Source: Streptomyces griseorubiginosus (GTDB lineage Bacteria > Actinomycetota > Actinomycetes > Streptomycetales > Streptomycetaceae). Taken from it: DNA of 64,000 nucleotides. How positions within the stretch are numbered: position 1 is the stretch's first letter; each line of letters opens with the position of its first letter. The DNA lies in assembly GCF_001514195.1 (NCBI RefSeq), contig NZ_KQ948736.1:1100625-1164624 (forward strand). Reading direction: 5' to 3'. This document shows positions 62,698-64,000 of this stretch, in pieces. The position numbers and the translations under genes were made by a program. The notes below the pieces were generated by a model that worked only from the letters and a program-made list of their open reading frames with translations, was not told where the DNA came from and ran no database searches.

Positions 62698-64000
62698 GCC
62701 GCCTTCGCCTCCTTCTCGTTCCTGTTCTCGTTCCTGACAGTGGTGCTCGGCGTAGCTGTGCTCAGTTCGAAGACGGCCATCTGCGTGGGCGGTCCGACCT
62801 CCGGGTCGTCCGGGCCCACGGGCCGGAACTCCACCTCGTAGCCGTGCCGTTCGGCCACCGAGTTCGCCCAGGCGCGGAACTCCTCGCGGGTCCACTCGAA
62901 GCGGTGGTCGCCGTGCCGGACATGGCCGGCCGGGAGCGACTCCCAGCGGACGTTGTACTCGACGTTCGGGGTCGTCACCAGGACGGTCCGGGGACGGGCC
63001 GCGCCGAAGACCGCGTACTCCAGAGCGGGCAGCCTCGGCAGGTCGAGGTGTTCGACGACCTCGCTGAGCACGGCGGCGTCGTACCCCACGAGCCGCTTGT
63101 CGGTGTAGGCGAGCGAGCCCTGGAGGAGCTGGACGCGGGAGGCCATCCGCTCGCCCATGCGGTCCAGCTTGAGCCGCCGGGAGGCGATGGTCAGGGCCCG
63201 CACGGACACGTCGACGCCGACGATCTCGGTGAACCTCGGGTCCTTGAGCAGCGCCTGCACCAACTGGCCCTGTCCGCAGCCGAGATCGAGCACCCGGGCC
63301 GCACCCGCGGCGCGCAGCGCGTCGAGGATGGCCTCACGGCGCTGCACGGCGAGCGGGGTCGGCTTCTCCTCGGTCTCGGTGTCCGCCTCGACGGCGTTGT
63401 CGATGTCCTCGACCTCGCTGTCGTCGGTCTCGGCGAGCCGGACCAGCTCCAGGCGCTCCATCGCCTCGCGCGTCAGCGACCAGCGGCGGGACAGGTAACG
63501 GCTGGTGATCAGCTTCTGCTCGGGGTGTGCGGGCAGCCAGCCCTCACCGGCGCGGAGCAGCTTGTCGACCTCGTCGGGGGCCACCCAGTAGTGCTTGGCG
63601 TCGTCGAGGACCGGGAGCAGGACGTACAGGTGGCGCAGCGCCTCGGCGAGGGTGAGCTCTGCGGACTCCAGTTCGAGCCGGACGTAGCGCGAGTCGCCCC
63701 ACTCGGGGAACTCGGCGTCCAGTGCGACCGGTTCGACGGTCACGGTCCAGCCGAGCGGCTCGAACAGCCGCCGGACGAGTGCCGGGCCGCCGCGCGCCGG
63801 GAGTGCGGGGACCTCGATGCGCAACGGCCTTGCCTGCGCGGGCAGTTCGGGCCGGGCGGCGCACACCCCGCGCATCGCGCTGGAGAACACCGCGCTCAGG
63901 GCCACCGCGAGCAGCGAGGAGGCGGCGTACGGGCGGTCGTTGACGTACTGGGCGAGGGCCGCGTCGGGGGCGCCGCCGCGTCCCTTGCCCTTGCCGCGCC
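62694..64000 (-). CDS. hen1: 3-terminal RNA ribose 2-O-methyltransferase Hen1, 5-prime end outside window
   Basis: The last 435 codons of Hen1. It methylates the 2-OH at a broken RNA 3-end before ligation by Pnkp, which protects the junction. The methyltransferase half has VLDLGCGQGQLVQAL and the metal-binding signature SEVVEHLDL with FEWTREEF. The N-terminal Hen1 domain, which enables Pnkp ligase, includes KHYWVAPDEVDKLLRAG. The frame is open to the window edge: upstream of 63905 it reads DAALAQYVNDRPYAASSLL, so the GTG at 63905 is not the start. It overlaps pnkp by 4 bases. Confidence 0.92.
   Translation of the reverse strand, partial: RGKGKGRGGAPDAALAQYVNDRPYAASSLLAVALSAVFSSAMRGVCAARPELPAQARPLRIEVPALPARGGPALVRRLFEPLGWTVTVEPVALDAEFPEWGDSRYVRLELESAELTLAEALRHLYVLLPVLDDAKHYWVAPDEVDKLLRAGEGWLPAHPEQKLITSRYLSRRWSLTREAMERLELVRLAETDDSEVEDIDNAVEADTETEEKPTPLAVQRREAILDALRAAGAARVLDLGCGQGQLVQALLKDPRFTEIVGVDVSVRALTIASRRLKLDRMGERMASRVQLLQGSLAYTDKRLVGYDAAVLSEVVEHLDLPRLPALEYAVFGAARPRTVLVTTPNVEYNVRWESLPAGHVRHGDHRFEWTREEFRAWANSVAERHGYEVEFRPVGPDDPEVGPPTQMAVFELSTATPSTTVRNENRNEKEAKAA

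Noticed and set aside
63902..63905. GTG at 63905 as the start of Hen1
   Set aside because: The frame continues upstream to the window edge with typical Hen1 sequence (QYVNDRPYAASSLL), so the gene is cut by the window.

Overview
The window is high-GC (about 70 percent) actinobacterial DNA with strong Streptomyces character: many GTG starts, GTGA/ATGA stop-start overlaps, AGGAGG-type ribosome binding sites, several probable leaderless starts, and Streptomyces-type gene sets (rok7B7-xylFGH, ngcEFG, murA2 with a fused HTH, acnA, DUF4236, DUF5999, DUF6299). From memory, the gene order resembles the S. coelicolor chromosome around SCO5970-SCO6030, with an inserted sugar-utilisation block. No tRNA, rRNA, transposase, phage gene or CRISPR array was seen, so this looks like core or near-core chromosome.

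Layout. 0-8.5 kb: beta-mannosidase and a LacI regulator, then the beta-oxidation pair fadA-fadB, a probable beta-propeller protein and a small NYN/PIN-like protein. 8.5-12.3 kb: a long inverted repeat, an APC permease and dxs. 12.4-17.2 kb: the xylose-type ABC transporter xylFGH and its ROK regulator. 17.3-20.8 kb: ngcEFG, an N-acetylglucosamine/chitobiose-type ABC transporter, with a DasR-like site upstream. 21-34 kb: a hemicellulose block made of a secreted GH92 alpha-mannosidase, a GH67 alpha-glucuronidase, a DUF624 protein, an LplA/LplB/YtcP-type aldouronate-style ABC transporter, a CE7 acetyl esterase and a CBM2-linked AA10 LPMO behind a perfect CebR box. 34-37 kb: Uma2 protein, HD-domain protein and an orphan histidine kinase. 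37-43.3 kb: aconitase, a methyltransferase, DUF4236 and the HTH-MurA fusion. acnA and murA2 both have a TATCTC-N6-GAGATA-like palindrome upstream.

43.3-47.3 kb: small secreted and housekeeping genes. 47.3-55 kb: a CoA-dependent aromatic (probably 2-aminobenzoate type) catabolic cluster of RidA, acyl-CoA dehydrogenase, CoA ligase, PaaX regulator, a flavin monooxygenase/Old-Yellow-Enzyme fusion and a crotonase. Its two outer promoters share an identical 13-bp operator core. 55-58 kb: an anti-sigma-type ATPase and the arginine genes argF and arcA. 58-60 kb: an SPFH protein and a NAD-kinase-like protein. 60-64 kb: the RNA repair pair Pnkp and Hen1; Hen1 runs off the right edge.

The genes point to a soil saprophyte that breaks down cellulose, xylan, mannan-type glycans and chitin, with each route under its own regulator (CebR, a LacI-type factor, DasR, Rok7B7). 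The most notable observations are the shared operators (acnA/murA2 and the aromatic cluster), a dispersed repeat that has become the N-terminus of the monooxygenase, an orphan regulated promoter plus terminator at 32.9 kb, a 45-bp duplication of a start region, and a low-complexity insert in an acyl-CoA dehydrogenase. All assignments come from reading the sequence and family knowledge; no database search was run.
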